This document shows positions 44,614 through 54,512 of a stretch of DNA of 64,000 nt, one piece after another. Made by a program: the position numbers and the translations under genes. Positions within the stretch are counted from its first letter, which is position 1. The number at the start of each line of letters is the position of its first letter. Origin of the DNA: Deltaproteobacteria bacterium (lineage in GTDB: Bacteria; Bdellovibrionota; Bdellovibrionia; Bdellovibrionales; Bdellovibrionaceae); contig JAFLCC010000006.1 of NCBI GenBank assembly GCA_017302835.1, positions 211,672 through 275,671 on the forward strand, read 5' to 3'. Below the pieces are notes generated by a model, which was not told the origin of the DNA, ran no database searches, and saw only the letters and a list, made by a program, of their open reading frames with translations.

Positions 44614-46776
44614 ATGGTTTCAAAAAAAATAAAAAAAAACCATCAAAGAAAGTTTAAAAAAAGTCTTACTAAAAAAAGTCTTAAAGTTAAGAAAATAAAG
44701 GGTCATAAACAAGAATTGCCAATTGAAATTTCTAAGGAGTTTACAAATCGAGAAATTGGTTGGTTGTATTTTAATTTTCGTGTTTTATTTGAAGCTAGGG
44801 ATGTGCGTAATCCTTTGTTAGAAAGAGTTAAATTTTTATCCATTGCCAGTTCGAATTTAGATGAATTCATTATGAAAAGAGTGGGACGGCTTAAAAAACA
44901 ATTGGCCTATGGAATTTTATCTAAGTCCTCTGATGGTCAGACTCCGTTTCAGCAATTGAGTGGTATCAGAAAAAATGTCAAAGACATGATTAAAGAGCTA
45001 GCCCACTCATTTAAAGGATTAAAAAAGGAACTCGTTCATGAAGGAATTCATTTGTTAAAGTGGAACGAGTTGACAACTTTAGAAAAAGAACAAATTCGCT
45101 CTTATTATTTAAAAAATATATTTCCAGTTTTAACCCCATTGTCAGTGGATCCAGGCCACCCTTTTCCCTTTATTTCAAATCTTTCGACCTCGCTAGGGGT
45201 CACATTAAGACACCCAGAACATAAAGAAAAATTATTTGCAAGAGTGAAAATTCCTAAAGTTTTTTCGCAATGGATGAGTGTTAACGAGTATAAGTATGTG
45301 AGTTTAATTGATGTGATTGTGGCAAACTTAGCAGATCTGTTTCCAATGATGAAAGTTTTAAACGTGATGCCATTTCGCTTAACGCGAAATGCAGATATGG
45401 ATTCCAGTGATGAAGATGCTGAGGATTTGCTCGAACAGATCGAAGAAGAAATTCGTCAGCGTCGTTTTGCTGAAGTCGTAAGGCTAGAGCATGGTCCTAA
45501 ACCTGACCCTTGGATGTTAAAATTTTTAATGGACGAACTTGAATTGTCCGAAAATGAAGTCTATGAACATCCAGGGTTATTAGATTATACAGATTTAAAT
45601 ATCATTTATGAAATTCACCGTCCTGACTTGAAATTTAAACCTTACAAAGCGGTAACGCCCCTTGTATTTGCAGATGAAAGCCAGTCCATTTTCCTGGCCA
45701 TTAAGCATCAGGATTTGCTGACTCATCATCCTTATGAAAGTTTCAAGAACACGGTAGAAAGATTCGTCAAAGAAGCCAGTGTGGATCCCAAAGTTTTAGC
45801 CATTAAAATGACTTTGTATCGAACCGGAGACAATTCTCCATTTGTAAAAGCCCTGATCAGAGCCGCGGAAGAGGGTAAACAAGTTGTTTGTTTGGTTGAA
45901 TTAAAAGCCCGCTTTGATGAGGAACGAAATATTTATTGGGCTCAAGAATTAGAAAATGCAGGTGTTCATGTGGTCTATGGAGTCCTGGGTTTAAAAACCC
46001 ATGCAAAAACCATCTTGGTCGTCCGGCAGGAAAATGAAGATTTAAAATGTTACGCTCATATAGGTACTGGAAATTACAACTCAGCAACTTCGAGGTTTTA
46101 TTCGGACTTTGGCTTGTTTACAGACGATGAGACGATCACCCAAGAGCTTGTTGAGTTTTTTCATTTCTTAACAGGGAGGTCATTAAAAACAAATTATCAA
46201 AACTTGATGATTGCTCCCATAAACATGTTTCAAAAATTCAAATCAATGATTCAAAGAGAAGCGGATCATGCTAAAAATGGAAGGCCTTCCCACATCATTG
46301 CTAAATTTAATAGCATGGAGGAAAATGAAATTTCTTTAGCCTTGTATGAGGCTTCAAAATTAGGAACTCTTATTGATTTGATTGTTCGAGGCTTTTGTTG
46401 TGTAAGACCTGGAGTTCCTGGGCTTAGTGAAAACATGAGAGTTATCTCTATCATTGGAAGGTTTCTTGAGCATTCCAGATTATTCTATTTTCGCAATGGA
46501 CAGGAGGATCCTTTGGATGGAGAATTTTACTTAGGTTCGGCCGATTGGATGTACAGAAACCTTCATGGAAGGGTGGAAGCCATCGTTCCTATTTTTGACA
46601 GAGTCTTAAAAGAAAAATTATGGCAAACCCTGCAACTTTGTTTAAATGATCAACGTCAATCATGGTTGATGCAGCCAGATGGTCGTTATATCAAAAGAGA
46701 TTTAAATCAAGAAGGTGTTCATCAAAAGTTGATGCAAATTGCAAAACAAAGTGTTCAAATTATTGAAGAATCATAG
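44614..46776 (+). CDS. ppk: Polyphosphate kinase 1
   Basis: 720 residues, normal for PPK1 apart from a Lys-rich N-terminal extension (about 35 residues, including KKIKKNHQRKFKK). It polymerises the gamma phosphate of ATP into polyphosphate and back. All parts are seen: N-domain from REIGWLYFNFRVLFEA, the helical head domain with SNLDEFIMKRVGRLK, and two phospholipase-D-like C-domains. The catalytic, autophosphorylated His is H463 in GLKTHAKTILVVR, followed by the GTGNYNSATSRFYSDFGLFT signature. It is followed after 42 bases by a SixA-type phosphatase on the same strand, a pairing that is common. The upstream leader is the hairpin-rich region. Confidence 0.95.
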   Translation: MVSKKIKKNHQRKFKKSLTKKSLKVKKIKGHKQELPIEISKEFTNREIGWLYFNFRVLFEARDVRNPLLERVKFLSIASSNLDEFIMKRVGRLKKQLAYGILSKSSDGQTPFQQLSGIRKNVKDMIKELAHSFKGLKKELVHEGIHLLKWNELTTLEKEQIRSYYLKNIFPVLTPLSVDPGHPFPFISNLSTSLGVTLRHPEHKEKLFARVKIPKVFSQWMSVNEYKYVSLIDVIVANLADLFPMMKVLNVMPFRLTRNADMDSSDEDAEDLLEQIEEEIRQRRFAEVVRLEHGPKPDPWMLKFLMDELELSENEVYEHPGLLDYTDLNIIYEIHRPDLKFKPYKAVTPLVFADESQSIFLAIKHQDLLTHHPYESFKNTVERFVKEASVDPKVLAIKMTLYRTGDNSPFVKALIRAAEEGKQVVCLVELKARFDEERNIYWAQELENAGVHVVYGVLGLKTHAKTILVVRQENEDLKCYAHIGTGNYNSATSRFYSDFGLFTDDETITQELVEFFHFLTGRSLKTNYQNLMIAPINMFQKFKSMIQREADHAKNGRPSHIIAKFNSMEENEISLALYEASKLGTLIDLIVRGFCCVRPGVPGLSENMRVISIIGRFLEHSRLFYFRNGQEDPLDGEFYLGSADWMYRNLHGRVEAIVPIFDRVLKEKLWQTLQLCLNDQRQSWLMQPDGRYIKRDLNQEGVHQKLMQIAKQSVQIIEES

Positions 46777-46818
46777 AAGAGTCATTTTTAATTAATATTT
46801 TGAATCAGGTGAGGACCG

Positions 46819-47322
46819 ATGCTTTTATATATTGTGAGACATGCCATTGCCGAAGACCGAGACCTATTTGCCAAAAAAAATCCAGAAGACAGTTTACGCC
46901 CTTTAACGATGAAGGGGAAAAAGAGAATGAGAAAAATAATTCAGGGAATTAAGAGAGAGCTTGCTGAAATCGAGCTTATTGTAACAAGCCCTTTTCTTCG
47001 TGCTAAACAAACGGCAAATCTTATTTCCGAAATGATTGGGAAAATCCAAATCGTTGAAAGCGCAGAACTTGTTCCCCAAGCGCCTCCCCAGGCCATCATT
47101 AAATGGTTAAAAATGGAGGGAATTAAACACAAAAAGATTTTGATCGTAGGCCATGAACCCCATTTGAGCTCCTTAGCAAGCTTACTATTGAGCGGAAAAT
47201 CGGAAGGGCGCTTTATCGAATTTAAAAAGTCTTCCATAGCCTTGATAGAGACCGGAAATTTTTCGGAGCTCACTCCCTCCAGGGCGAGCCTCTTATGGCT
47301 GCTATCACCCAAAATGCGATGA
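46819..47322 (+). CDS. sixA: SixA-type histidine phosphatase
   Basis: 167 residues. It is a histidine-phosphatase superfamily enzyme: catalytic RHAIAED at residues 7-13 (H8), RPLTMKGKKR, TSPFLRAKQTANLI with the second conserved Arg, and VGHEPHLSSL with the second catalytic His. The short size and order are those of SixA, which removes phosphate from histidine phosphotransfer proteins and from the nitrogen PTS. Encoded downstream of ppk in many genomes, so it may regulate phosphate signalling together with it. AGGTGAGG lies before the ATG. Confidence 0.88.
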   Translation: MLLYIVRHAIAEDRDLFAKKNPEDSLRPLTMKGKKRMRKIIQGIKRELAEIELIVTSPFLRAKQTANLISEMIGKIQIVESAELVPQAPPQAIIKWLKMEGIKHKKILIVGHEPHLSSLASLLLSGKSEGRFIEFKKSSIALIETGNFSELTPSRASLLWLLSPKMR

Positions 47323-47467
47323 GGATGGAATCTGAATCTCTAGAAGTGTCTTTTTTACTGTATAAAACAAGTACACTATAAAAATTTCATGTTTTAATTT
47401 AGAATCACTAGAAATTTGCAGCATCGTTTTTACAAGCATAAGACGAAATCCAAAGAAGGCATTACTT

Positions 47468-50400
47468 ATGAGAATAGTCCTAGTGTTCATATATTTGATA
47501 GCACTTTCACCCTTTCTGGCATTAGCTGAAAAAGTCGAATTTCGTTACGAGTTTAATAATGAAACTTTGTTTTTTCGCTTTAATTCTGACGGGTCGCCAG
47601 ATGAAGTTCATATATTAGATCAAGATGACAAAAATTGGAGACTTTTAGCAAAGGGAAAAATTTCAGAGCTCACATTGCCAGTTCATGATAATATTCCAGT
47701 ACTGCCGGATGGGGTGAGACTTGGATCCCAAAAGACATCCGATTTTAACATCGTCATTGATGGTCACTGGGCTCTTTTAGTCTTGGCAAAAGGCATACCG
47801 CCCATACCGCCAGGACAAGGCAGGTACCTGCTTCCTGATGTAAATGTTTCGAATATCCATTACTCGCAAGGCTTTGATTATAATAATGATTTTTACCGTA
47901 TCATCTCTTATCAAACGAATACGGGTCCCAAAACTATAATAGTTCGACGCTCTGATGGTAAATACCGGTTATTGGCAAAAAAGAAAATTTCATTCGATAA
48001 AAACACTGCCATCCAAAATAGAATTATTAATATTCCAGGTTTAGCAAGAACATTTAATATTGACGATTTTGAAGGTGGACCATCTGCTAAATTTGAACGC
48101 CTACATGAGATTCATGAAGAGATCGAACGCCTACGAGAGGATCTAAAGAACACGATCTTCGGGCAAGATCTTGCTCTCAACGCCCTCGTAAATTCTTATC
48201 GCGAATTGAAAACAAACACTTCAAACAAACCTCGAGTGGTACTCGCAATGGGGCCATCAGGAACAGGCAAGAGCTATACAGCTGAAACGTTTGCTGAGCT
48301 AAAAGCAAATGGTTTAGTCATGACGATCAAAGGAAATGAGTTTAATGCTCATGCTGGATCATTAGATTATATGAAGTTATTAGGAGGAGCCAAAGGAACA
48401 TCAGCTGACAAAGAAGGTTCATTAATTACGTGGCTAAAATCACTTGAAGGCAAGCAAGGTGTTCTTATCATCGACGAGGGTGATAAAATGCATCCCGAAA
48501 TTTGGTTAAAAATGATGGAGTTCTTAAACACTGGGATTTTAACAGATAACGAAGGGAAACTAATTAAAACTGAAAATTTGGTCGTATTCATTACCACGAA
48601 TCGCGGTGTTAAGCGTATGTTTCCGAGTAATTCAAAAAATTGGTCACAAGCGCAAATCGACGAGCGTGCGGCTAGCCTTACGCAAGAACAGTTGAAAGCC
48701 TTTTATTTGCAAAAAGAAGGATTGGACGACAAAAATGTTCTTCCACCAGAAGTTCTCAATCGTATTGATGAATTTATTCCATATGCCCCGCTAACTCCTG
48801 AAGCCGCAGTAGGCATCGTCAAAAAAATTTCGACCGAGCTCAGTGATCACTATGAAATTGAATTTGGAATTTATTTTGAAGCCTCTGCTGAGGTATTAAG
48901 AGAGTTAGCCTTGGCTGACTTTAATGGATCTATTGATGGCCGTGCGGTAAAAAGAAATCTTTCAAAACTTTATAGCGATGGGTTGCACCTGGCGGCCAAA
49001 AAATTGGGGCTCAAGACAGAAGGTCATGTGCATTTGGAGTTAAGTACGAACCCTAAAGGCCAAAGATTTCTTCAAATGCGGGTTGATAGTGAAAGCCTAC
49101 CATTAGCACCTCTTAGCCAGGTTAAATTAAGTCCAATGGAAGATCCTATTCAAGCACAAAGGCTTTTGAATATGGAATCTGAATTAAATTTGGAAGTCTT
49201 CGGGCAGACCGAAGCCATGCATGATATCGCCGAAGCGGCGAAGGCCCACGGGGGAATGAATAATAATGGACGACCATTGATTATTTTTCTCGGAGGTATT
49301 TCTGGGAACGGAAAAACTGAAACAGGCCGCGCCCTGGCTAAGGTTCGCTATGGCTCAGAAAATCGCCTCGCCATTATTCCTTTAGGTGGTGTTCAAAATG
49401 ATGCTCAATTCGATAACATTTTTGGAATTTCAGCGCAATATAGAGGCGGCGATGTTGAGCGTGTTTTCGAAAAGGCACTTCGTGAAAATCCAGAAGGTGG
49501 AGTTTTAGTTTTTGATGAAATTTCAAATATGGGCGGTATGGACCGCGCCATAAAAGAAGGTCTATTAATGAAATTCTATGATCTTTTTGAAGAGGGTCGT
49601 TACATATCTCCCATTGATGGACGTGAATATAATTTAGATAAGTACACAATTGTTTTAACTGGCAATGATGGGCAAGATGCCTTTCGAGGCATGACCAATG
49701 ATGATCTTCTGCTTACTACTTGGAAAGAAAATAAATCTCCAGATCGAATTCGCAGGATGTTACTAGCCCGAGGTTGGCCACAGGCCCTCATTAATAGGGT
49801 GACAATAAAATTATTATTAAAACCAACTTTGAGTACAGAAATTGGTCGAATTGCCAAAAAACTGCTGAAGCGTGAGCTTGACAAATTTCAAGAACAAAAT
49901 CCATCTATCAAAGTTAATGTGCCCGAAAATTTCGCAGATCAATTGGCGAAGGCTTTCTTTGCTCCAGATCAAGGAGCAAGGGGACTTCGCGATGCTCTTG
50001 AAACTAAGATTCGAGGTTCATTGGTGAGTTCAGTTCTAAGAGCGCGGGCAACTCAAAAAACAGTTGAGACAATTACGCTGACAATGGATCTAGAAGATAC
50101 TAAACGTAATAAGCCATATAAAATAAAAGGTACGCCTGATCGAAAAGTAAATCTGAAAGTGACGTCAAACCAAGAGGGGCAAGCACCTCAGACAGACAGT
50201 GTTGATCTGACAGAACACGCAACTTCAGAAGTGTTGTTGTCGAGTAAAAATGCCCGCTTAGTCAGTTTTCATGAAGCGGGCCATGCTGTTTTAGGTGAAA
50301 ATACAGATTTCATTACTATTCGCGGAGGCCGAATGGGTGACACCGAGTACTATGGATATGCTCGTGAAGATCAATCAAAGAGAACTTCATTGAACATGGA

Positions 50401-50818
50401 TCGTAAACAAGCCGTTCATAGAATCGCCACACTATGGGCAGGCCGCAAAGCGCAAGAGCTTGCTGGATATAGTGCTGATTCTGGTTGGACACAAGATTTG
50501 GCGTCCATTCGTGAGGTGATGACTTCGTACTTTATAAAATCAGGCCTAGATCGAGATTTTGTTGGAATTGCCGTGAATGACAAAGGCGAGCCGCAAATGT
50601 CACCGTCGATGAAAATTCGCTTAGAAAAGAAAATGTCCCTGATGGAAAGAGAAGGCGAAGAACTGGCAGAGAAGACTTTAAAAGACGAGTGGCCATTTGT
50701 AAGATCCGTCGTTGCCGAACTTTTGCGAAAAGGCGAGATAACCGGCGCCCGTTTTAGACAACTAAAGGGTAATTTGTGCCTACATTTCTACAAGAAAAAA
50801 ATTAGAGAAAAAAAGTAA
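47468..50818 (+). CDS. Exported double-AAA+ / M41 zinc metalloprotease fusion
   Basis: 1116 residues. Signal peptide MRIVLVFIYLIALSPFLALA with an AxA-type end. Residues ~25-200 are a beta-rich N-domain with two similar strand sets (YEFNNETLFFRF, NDDFYRIISYQ). AAA module 1: Walker A GPSGTGKS (262-269), Walker B VLIIDE (332-337), arginine finger in PEVLNRID (R432). AAA module 2: Walker A GGISGNGKT (609-617), Walker B VLVFDE (679-684), Arg in ALINRV (R777). These AAA modules resemble the Clp second domain. The C-terminal peptidase has HEAGH (935-939) and third zinc ligand D1010 in TQDLASIREVM, the FtsH/M41 set, with GRKAQELAG between. All catalytic parts look intact. No second transmembrane segment is present to return the AAA parts to the cytoplasm. 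No family with this order is known to me. Stands alone, 145 bases after sixA. Confidence 0.88.
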   Translation: MRIVLVFIYLIALSPFLALAEKVEFRYEFNNETLFFRFNSDGSPDEVHILDQDDKNWRLLAKGKISELTLPVHDNIPVLPDGVRLGSQKTSDFNIVIDGHWALLVLAKGIPPIPPGQGRYLLPDVNVSNIHYSQGFDYNNDFYRIISYQTNTGPKTIIVRRSDGKYRLLAKKKISFDKNTAIQNRIINIPGLARTFNIDDFEGGPSAKFERLHEIHEEIERLREDLKNTIFGQDLALNALVNSYRELKTNTSNKPRVVLAMGPSGTGKSYTAETFAELKANGLVMTIKGNEFNAHAGSLDYMKLLGGAKGTSADKEGSLITWLKSLEGKQGVLIIDEGDKMHPEIWLKMMEFLNTGILTDNEGKLIKTENLVVFITTNRGVKRMFPSNSKNWSQAQIDERAASLTQEQLKAFYLQKEGLDDKNVLPPEVLNRIDEFIPYAPLTPEAAVGIVKKISTELSDHYEIEFGIYFEASAEVLRELALADFNGSIDGRAVKRNLSKLYSDGLHLAAKKLGLKTEGHVHLELSTNPKGQRFLQMRVDSESLPLAPLSQVKLSPMEDPIQAQRLLNMESELNLEVFGQTEAMHDIAEAAKAHGGMNNNGRPLIIFLGGISGNGKTETGRALAKVRYGSENRLAIIPLGGVQNDAQFDNIFGISAQYRGGDVERVFEKALRENPEGGVLVFDEISNMGGMDRAIKEGLLMKFYDLFEEGRYISPIDGREYNLDKYTIVLTGNDGQDAFRGMTNDDLLLTTWKENKSPDRIRRMLLARGWPQALINRVTIKLLLKPTLSTEIGRIAKKLLKRELDKFQEQNPSIKVNVPENFADQLAKAFFAPDQGARGLRDALETKIRGSLVSSVLRARATQKTVETITLTMDLEDTKRNKPYKIKGTPDRKVNLKVTSNQEGQAPQTDSVDLTEHATSEVLLSSKNARLVSFHEAGHAVLGENTDFITIRGGRMGDTEYYGYAREDQSKRTSLNMDRKQAVHRIATLWAGRKAQELAGYSADSGWTQDLASIREVMTSYFIKSGLDRDFVGIAVNDKGEPQMSPSMKIRLEKKMSLMEREGEELAEKTLKDEWPFVRSVVAELLRKGEITGARFRQLKGNLCLHFYKKKIREKK

Positions 50819-50969
50819 TTATATGGAGAGTTGTGTCAGTCTAATTGGAAGAATTGTCATGCAATCGTAAATCCCTTTTAAACCAAAAAAAAGTGAATTT
50901 TGACGGTTTTTGACAAAGCCAAAGATTATACCTTTATATAAATTGAAAATTCAGATAGCCTGCTAGTGA

Positions 50970-52349
50970 ATGTCAGAGACTAATAAAAAAAAATTAAATC
51001 AAATTAAAAGTTCTCTTTTTTCCAGATCTCTGACCATGGCTAAATTTTCTTTCAACGCCGGTGCTAGCTTAGCAAGTCAAAGTCTCTCGGGTTTGTTTCA
51101 AACGCAAGCCGTAAAAGACTCTCATTGGAATCATTTTTTAAGTTCCCAGGCTGAAGCTTTCTCCAAAGAAGCGGGTGCGCTCAAAGGCTCCATTATGAAG
51201 GCTGGACAAATGCTTTCCATGTATGGTGAATATTTTTTTCCAATAGAGGTCAACCAATTTTTTAAAACCTTACAACAAGACACACCCGGTTTAAGGTGGG
51301 AAGCTATAGATCCTCTTCTGAAGGATTATCTTGGTTTGGAAAAGTATCTTGAACTTGAAATTGAAAAAGAGCCCATCGCTTGTGCTTCACTTGGTCAGGT
51401 CCATCGTGCGAAAATCAAAAAAAGCAAAGAGGAAATCGTTTTAAAAATTCAGTATCCAAAAGTAGATCTTGCTATTGATAGCGATTTAAAAGCCATTAAA
51501 TCTTTTATCTATTTTTTAAAAATTATTCCAAAAGAAATGAATTTGGAAAGTGTTTTTAGTGAAATCAAGTACATGTTGCTTCAAGAAAGTGATTACGAAC
51601 AGGAAGCGCAAAAAACCATCGAGTTTAAAAACCGTTTACAAAATGATAATCGTTTTATTATCCCTAAGGTGTATCTGGAATATTCAAATAAAAAAATTCT
51701 GGCTACTTCTTACGAAGGTGGGTTACGTTTGGAAAATGAAGTGATCCAATCGCTTAGCCAAGAACGCAGAAACCATCTTGCGACAAATTTTTTAGACCTT
51801 TACTATAAAGAATTATTTGTTTGGAAAGAACTTCAAACAGATCCTCACTCCGGAAATTATAAAATTCGATTAAATTCTCAAGGAAAGGATCAATGGGTAC
51901 TCTATGATTTTGGGGCGACGAGAGAATATCCAGAAGAATTTTTAATTCCCTACTATGGTATGATTAAAGGGGTCTTATTCAATGATCTTGCTCTTTTTAA
52001 AAACTCTGCACAAAAACTAAAATTTATATACGAAAATGATGACCTTGGCCTTTTAGATATTTTTACCTCGTTTTGTGTTGAAACCGTCGAACCCTTTATG
52101 CTGCCTAATGATACCAGACAAAAAGGTCCCATGGACAGTGAGGGAAATTATGATTGGAAAAACACGGATCTTCCGAAAAGATTATCTGGAAAAGTCATAG
52201 AAATTTTAAAAAAATATGCATGGCGAACTCCTCCCAAAGAGTTATTATTTCTTGATAGAAAAACCGGAGGCGTTTTTATTATTCTTTCTCTTCTTAAGGC
52301 AAAAATGAATTCAAGGGACATTCTTATCAAATATTTGAAGGATCTCTAA
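50970..52349 (+). CDS. UbiB/AarF/ABC1-family atypical kinase
   Basis: 459 residues. The UbiB signature KxGQ is present as MKAGQMLSMYG near residue 80, then the A-rich nucleotide loop CASLGQVHRAKIKK (about 145-158), a lysine in IVLKIQYP, the catalytic-type TDPHSGNYKI and metal-binding DFGATREYP. UbiB proteins support quinone biosynthesis or lipid transport; ABC1-like relatives can act on lipids. It lacks the C-terminal two-helix membrane anchor of E. coli UbiB. The start has no clear ribosome site (an ATG at 50970). No ubiquinone genes are in this window. Confidence 0.85.
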   Translation: MSETNKKKLNQIKSSLFSRSLTMAKFSFNAGASLASQSLSGLFQTQAVKDSHWNHFLSSQAEAFSKEAGALKGSIMKAGQMLSMYGEYFFPIEVNQFFKTLQQDTPGLRWEAIDPLLKDYLGLEKYLELEIEKEPIACASLGQVHRAKIKKSKEEIVLKIQYPKVDLAIDSDLKAIKSFIYFLKIIPKEMNLESVFSEIKYMLLQESDYEQEAQKTIEFKNRLQNDNRFIIPKVYLEYSNKKILATSYEGGLRLENEVIQSLSQERRNHLATNFLDLYYKELFVWKELQTDPHSGNYKIRLNSQGKDQWVLYDFGATREYPEEFLIPYYGMIKGVLFNDLALFKNSAQKLKFIYENDDLGLLDIFTSFCVETVEPFMLPNDTRQKGPMDSEGNYDWKNTDLPKRLSGKVIEILKKYAWRTPPKELLFLDRKTGGVFIILSLLKAKMNSRDILIKYLKDL

Positions 52350-52371
52350 ACTGATCGCATTTGATTAACGC

Positions 52372-52390
52372 AAGCAAATTGCTTTTTTTT
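52372..52390 (+). terminator. Probable intrinsic terminator after the UbiB-family gene
   Basis: AAGCA-AAT-TGCTT (52372-52384) followed by TTTTTT, 22 bases after the stop codon. The stem is short (5 bp) and AT-rich, so efficiency is doubtful. It lies between convergent genes. Confidence 0.45.
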
Positions 52391-52425
52391 CACTAAACCT
52401 TCGAAAAAATTAATTGTTTCGATTG

Positions 52426-53403
52426 TTAATTTCCGAAAAGTTGCTTAAATTTTGTGTTGTTATAGAGATGTCCATTTCTGATTTCCCAATGTCCAAGATA
52501 AACTGGAATTCCGATGGGTTTTAAAATGCCTAGCAGATCAGGACTTGAAACCACAAAATGATCAACATCATCGAGACTTAATTCCCCTAAAATAAGGGTT
52601 TCAAAATATCTTTCTTTGATTCGTTTGGGCAATTTGCCCCTGAAAAATGTTCCCATAAAATGCATGATCTTTTGAAATGAAACATCAAGAGTTTTACTTC
52701 GTTCATAACCAAATTTGAAAGAGTCACTGGCTACCCATAAAGACCGCCGTTTCACTTCAGATTTCATCACAGCGCCTATCTCACCAAATTGTGAAATTAG
52801 GTCTTCAGCCATGACTTCGCCAATGTCTACATCGGCTCTGATATTAAGAAAAGCTGATTTCGGTCGAAGCTGTATGGCTTTAAGGCTCGAACCTAATTGT
52901 AAACCAATATTAGCATCTTCAATTTTAAGTCTTCTTTTTATATCCCTATTCCCATTTGATGTTCCTTTTTGATGAAGATTTATAAAACCCTTTTCTATTA
53001 TGGATTGAAGATCTCGCGGCCAGAAGTGTAACACAATATCAACGTCATTGCTCATATCGACAATGGCTCCTTCGGAGAAATTAATTTGATTTTCAAATTC
53101 CTTTTCCTTTGAGACCCATCGTTTAATAATAGATCGTGCGATATCATTAACTGAGTATTTCCTATAAATGGGAATTGGAATCTTGGCCCTATCGGGCAAA
53201 TCTAAGATTATTTTTTCCAGATTGGAATTATTTTCACTTAGTTCAGAAGTTGCGTAATGATCGAAGCAAAGATTCTTGTAATTTCCTAACAAAGGTTTTG
53301 CATTTAATATTCTGGGTAATATCAAGGTACTGCCAACAATAAAATTGACAAGTGTCAAAATTAAAAACACTTTTTCTTGTAATTTCCTAAAAAAAAGTCT
53401 CAC
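52426..53403 (-). CDS. Exported protein of unknown function
   Basis: 325 residues with a basic N-terminus (MRLFFRKLQEK) and a signal or anchor helix at about residues 11-36 (VFLILTLVNFIVGSTLILPRILNA). The rest alternates charged and hydrophobic residues and has a single Cys. Features seen: SNDVDIVLHFWPRDL, KSAFLNIRADVDIGEVMAEDLI, and SSPDLLGILKPIGIPVYLG. No family recognised; it could fold as a single alpha/beta domain outside the inner membrane. No clear ribosome site. It is transcribed away from the next gene, with 276 bases between them. Confidence 0.6.
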   Translation of the reverse strand: MRLFFRKLQEKVFLILTLVNFIVGSTLILPRILNAKPLLGNYKNLCFDHYATSELSENNSNLEKIILDLPDRAKIPIPIYRKYSVNDIARSIIKRWVSKEKEFENQINFSEGAIVDMSNDVDIVLHFWPRDLQSIIEKGFINLHQKGTSNGNRDIKRRLKIEDANIGLQLGSSLKAIQLRPKSAFLNIRADVDIGEVMAEDLISQFGEIGAVMKSEVKRRSLWVASDSFKFGYERSKTLDVSFQKIMHFMGTFFRGKLPKRIKERYFETLILGELSLDDVDHFVVSSPDLLGILKPIGIPVYLGHWEIRNGHLYNNTKFKQLFGN

Positions 53404-53469
53404 GTGACGCCTTCTTTGCTATCACTTTGGAGGCTGCAACAAAGAGTCCAAAAACTTTTCTATCAAAAT

Positions 53470-53502
53470 CAAACTAATGCTATCGAATGCAAACTAATGC
53501 TA
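53470..53502. repeat. Direct repeat CAAACTAATGCTA spaced by 20 bases
   Basis: CAAACTAATGCTA occurs at 53470-53482 and again at 53490-53502; the start-to-start distance is 20 bases, about two turns of the helix. They lie in the 276-base divergent gap between two exported-protein genes. Such spacing is typical of a pair of regulator sites. The DNA repeat is seen; the regulatory role is inferred. Confidence 0.4.
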
Positions 53503-53679
53503 AGTAAAAACCATTTTATTAGAAAAAAGTACTCGTTGGGAGGGCAAGCGGGTTAAAATTACCATAAAAATTAAATGTAATCTAACACGGTTGAATTGAA
53601 TTGGTTGAATACTTGCTCTTATGAATCAGAGAAATCGAGGTTTTAAAAAAGCCAAATTGCAAAAACAAAAGGAGAATTT

Positions 53680-54372
53680 ATGATAAGAAAATTGATGTTG
53701 AGGGGATTAATGATAAATAAAATAGCTTGGGTTTTATTGATCTCACTCGCTTTAGCGTCTTGCAACAAAAAGAGTACCAATACGGATCCGATTGATAATA
53801 CCAGAGAAGCTTTAAAGGACGCTAATTTACAAGAAAAGACGTTCAGAGGCGATTGTCAGGAAAAACCTATAAATGAAATTGTAACAGGTTTGCTTACATT
53901 GGGAGAGAGTTCATTGAAAAGTCAAAGGATACAATATCGATTTGCAGGTGCAAATGTTTCACGAGTGACCCATTTATACTCTTCAAGAGATTGTAGTGGT
54001 TCAGAATCTTTCACTTTTGAAGAATCTGGTGAGCTCCGAATTCAAGATGGAACAAAAACACCTGATGGGTCGACTTTTGTTGAGTTCGATTATCAAAAAT
54101 TAGAACTTAAAATGTCTAGTCAAGAAGGTGTAGTTATCGCGAATGCTGCCAATGTTTGTGGAATGAATGATTGGAGTCTCAACAATTCTAGAGATGTAAT
54201 TACAAAATCAGAAAATATAAATTGCTATAATTTAAGAGTCCCACGGCAAGAATACAATGTTTACCGAATTGATAGCGGAAACACACTATTCTTTGGAACC
54301 CATGCGCAAGTTAATACTCCAGAGTCTCGACCCACATCAGTCAAGACTGATCTAAAATACATTTCTGAATAA
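53680..54372 (+). CDS. Lipoprotein of unknown function
   Basis: 230 residues; ribosome site AAAGGAG 5-6 bases before the ATG at 53680. Lipoprotein signal peptide with basic start (MIRKLMLRG) and lipobox LASC (lipid Cys about residue 28). The mature protein is mostly beta by composition and has four further Cys (FRGDCQE, SRDCSG, NVCGMND, INCYN) that would suit two disulfides. No known family. Divergent from the 52426 gene across the gap containing the direct repeat; converging with the FadL-like gene at its 3' end. Confidence 0.75.
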   Translation: MIRKLMLRGLMINKIAWVLLISLALASCNKKSTNTDPIDNTREALKDANLQEKTFRGDCQEKPINEIVTGLLTLGESSLKSQRIQYRFAGANVSRVTHLYSSRDCSGSESFTFEESGELRIQDGTKTPDGSTFVEFDYQKLELKMSSQEGVVIANAANVCGMNDWSLNNSRDVITKSENINCYNLRVPRQEYNVYRIDSGNTLFFGTHAQVNTPESRPTSVKTDLKYISE

Positions 54373-54512
54373 ATTTTTGAACAATTCCTAGAATAAATTA
54401 CTGACTGTTAGTTTGTTTGATTCCAGTGATTCTGTGAGGATTGGGCTTGAAATGTGAAAACGGCATTAAAGTCACAATCCTCCATTTATTGGTTGGTGAA
54501 GATACAAGCGTG

